From the NCBI RefSeq assembly GCF_013085465.1, contig NZ_CP049838.1, positions 1,550,001-1,614,000 on the forward strand: DNA of 64,000 bases, given 5' to 3'. A model generated the notes under the pieces. The model was not told the DNA's origin, did no database searches, and saw only the letters and a list, made by a program, of their open reading frames with translations. The DNA is from Streptomyces asoensis (GTDB lineage: Bacteria > Actinomycetota > Actinomycetes > Streptomycetales > Streptomycetaceae). Below are positions 62,509 to 64,000 of this stretch, in pieces (positions within the stretch are counted from its first letter, which is position 1; every line of letters begins with the position of its first letter). A program made the position numbers and the translations under genes.

Positions 62509-62624
62509 CCCGAACCGGACCGAAAGCGGATGGCCACCTTCGGGATGACGTCGTCCAAACGGTTGTCGGTCCGCGCACCCGGAGTGACGATGTCTCCAGC
62601 CGTATCGCCTTCCGGGAGGACGAG

Positions 62625-63893
62625 TTGACCGATCCCTGGGTGGCCCTGGAACCGGGTGCCGACCCTGCCGAGCGGGTGCGGATCCTGCGGCGGGCGCATG
62701 AGACGTTCACCGAGGCGGGCACCGTGCCGCGGCCGGTGCGTGCCGTCGTGGCCGACTCCTGGCGGCGTTCCGCGCGGGCCGGCGTCGGTCCCGACGGCAC
62801 GGCGAGCGTCGAGCTGACCGACGGAGATCTCGGCGCCTACCGGTCCGAGCATCCGCTGGCGCCGGTGATGCCGTTGTTCCGTGAGCTGATGGGCACGTTC
62901 GCGGCCGACGGAGAGCATCTGCTTGCGGTGTGCGACGCGCACGGCAGGCTGCTGTGGGTCGAGGGTCACGCCGCGACCCGGCGACAGGCGGGGCGGATGA
63001 ACTTCGTGCCGGGTGCGCGATGGGCGGAGAGCGCGGTCGGGACGAACGCGCCGGGCACCGCGGTCGCCCTGGACCGGCCGGTGCAGGTGTTCGCGGCCGA
63101 GCACTTCATCCGGCGGGTGCAGCCATGGACGTGCGCCGCCGCCCCGGTGCACGATCCGCGGACCGGGCGGGTGCTGGGTGCCGTGGACATCACGGGCGGG
63201 GACGGACTGGCGCATCCGCACAGCCTGGGCTTCGTGCAGGCGGTCGCGCGGGCCGCGGAGGCACACCTGGCGCTGCTCGCCCCGGAGCGGCCCGCCGTCG
63301 ACGCACCGCGCCTGACCGTGCTGGGCCGGGACGAGGCGCGTCTGGTCACCGGCGGCCGTGACATCAGGCTGAGCCGTCGGCACAGCGAGATCCTGGTGCT
63401 GCTGGCCCGTCATCCCGAGGGCCTGACGGGCGACGAGCTCCTGTGCGCGCTGTACGAGGACGAGTCGGTCACCCCGGTGACGCTGCGGGCCGAACTCGCC
63501 CGGCTGCGCGGGGTGCTCGGCCCCGGACTGCTGGCCTCGCGCCCCTACCGGCTCACCCCCGCGTGCGAGTCGGACGTCGCCGTCGTCGAACGAAGGCTGG
63601 CGGCCGGCGCGGTCACCTCGGCCGTGACGGCGTACACCGGGCCACCGCTGCCGTCGTCCCAGGCACCGGCGGTGGCACGGCTCAGACACCGTCTCGCCGA
63701 GGGTCTGCGCGCCGCGCTGATCGCCTGCGGCGACCCCGATCTGCTGGCGGACTGGGCGTACGCGCCGTGGGGCGAGGGCGACCTCGACGTGTGGCGGGCG
63801 CTCGCCGCGGCCCGCCCGACGGCCGCGATACGGGTTCGCCTCGCGGCCCTCGAGTCGGAGCTGTCGGCGCCGACCGGATGGCCGCACCCGTAG
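62625..63893 (+). CDS. GAF-domain transcriptional regulator (AcoR N-terminal-like)
   Basis: A 422-residue regulator. N-terminal part ~1-220 matches the GAF-containing sensor half of AcoR/NtrC-type activators (VVADSWRRSARAGV, ARWAESAVGTNAPGTA, then HPHSLGFVQAVARAAEAHL). The sigma-54 AAA+ domain is absent. The C-terminal part carries a winged-helix-like region (IRLSRRHSEILVLLARHPEG) that probably binds DNA. The TTG at 62625 is chosen: GGGAGG is five bases upstream and no nearer ATG/GTG exists in frame. In related Streptomyces such regulators flank an aldehyde dehydrogenase, which would lie past the right edge of the window. Confidence 0.85.
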   Translation: MTDPWVALEPGADPAERVRILRRAHETFTEAGTVPRPVRAVVADSWRRSARAGVGPDGTASVELTDGDLGAYRSEHPLAPVMPLFRELMGTFAADGEHLLAVCDAHGRLLWVEGHAATRRQAGRMNFVPGARWAESAVGTNAPGTAVALDRPVQVFAAEHFIRRVQPWTCAAAPVHDPRTGRVLGAVDITGGDGLAHPHSLGFVQAVARAAEAHLALLAPERPAVDAPRLTVLGRDEARLVTGGRDIRLSRRHSEILVLLARHPEGLTGDELLCALYEDESVTPVTLRAELARLRGVLGPGLLASRPYRLTPACESDVAVVERRLAAGAVTSAVTAYTGPPLPSSQAPAVARLRHRLAEGLRAALIACGDPDLLADWAYAPWGEGDLDVWRALAAARPTAAIRVRLAALESELSAPTGWPHP

Positions 63894-64000
63894 GCCCGGT
63901 GAGGCATCCACAGGCGAGGCGCCGACAGGCAGCGCGTCCCGGCGGGCGCCGCAACGTCGATGCAACGTCCGCTTCCCTAGCCTCCGCGAAGAGCTGCCCA
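63894..64000. promoter_or_regulatory. gene-free right end, probable promoter of an off-window gene
   Basis: 107 bp after the GAF regulator contain no start codon with a ribosome site. The segment ends with GCAACGTCGATGCAACGTCCG, a near direct repeat of GCAACGTC spaced by 10 bp, which may be part of a regulator site for the next gene. Confidence 0.35.

Overview
This 64 kb window is high-GC actinobacterial DNA, almost certainly Streptomyces. The evidence is pervasive GC-rich third codon positions, many GTG starts and ATGA/GTGA overlaps, a conservon (histidine-kinase-like protein, Roadblock, DUF742, small GTPase), a divergent xylA/xylB-ROK locus, actinobacterial families such as DUF5709 and DUF6397, and Tat-type signal sequences. 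From memory, the right half (RpmE2, DUF3516 helicase, TesB, conservon, SNF2/SWIM, XylA/XylB/ROK, amidase, GAF regulator) resembles the S. coelicolor chromosome around xylA; this was not checked. No tRNA, rRNA, CRISPR array, prophage or intact insertion sequence was seen.

1-19.6 kb is an amine/amino-acid catabolic island. A nine-gene minus-strand operon (9891 down to 1, running off the window) encodes, in transcription order, a sarcosine-oxidase-like FAD enzyme, an M14 deacylase, a four-gene polyamine-type ABC importer, a class III aminotransferase, a second M14 deacylase and an aldehyde dehydrogenase. Most junctions are 4-nt overlaps. Divergent to it are two near-duplicate IclR regulators, each preceded by the same pair of dyads with centres 20 bp apart. 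A second minus-strand operon (17647 to 12079) encodes a GabT-like aminotransferase, a YdiJ-like FAD/Fe-S oxidase and a GabD-like dehydrogenase, with a divergent PucR regulator. I infer uptake of an N-acylated amine or polyamine-like compound, deacylation, deamination or transamination, and oxidation of the aldehydes toward central carbon acids. The substrate is unknown.

20-35 kb holds housekeeping and accessory genes: a YjbQ protein, an FMO-like flavoprotein, an MltG-like transglycosylase, an ABC exporter with a divergent MarR regulator and clear operator, a DctA-like carrier, a secreted PNGase A-like protein, an L,D-transpeptidase lipoprotein, a heterodimeric ABC exporter with complementary degenerate ATP sites, an 18-bp tandem-repeat tract, a DUF5709 protein and a zinc-free RpmE2.

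35-50 kb: a Ski2-like helicase with DUF3516, TesB thioesterase, DUF6397 protein, a conservon preceded by an MHYT membrane sensor and followed by an extra Roadblock paralogue, a PPOX/F420 family protein, a methyltransferase, an alpha/beta hydrolase divergent from a PadR regulator, and an MpaB-type DUF2236 protein.

50-64 kb: hypothetical genes; an SNF2 helicase interrupted by one extra G and coupled to a SWIM zinc-finger gene; a secreted phytase-like esterase; a proline-rich membrane protein; the xylose module (xylA divergent from xylB and a ROK regulator); a Tat-exported amidase; and a GAF-domain regulator whose likely target lies beyond the right edge.
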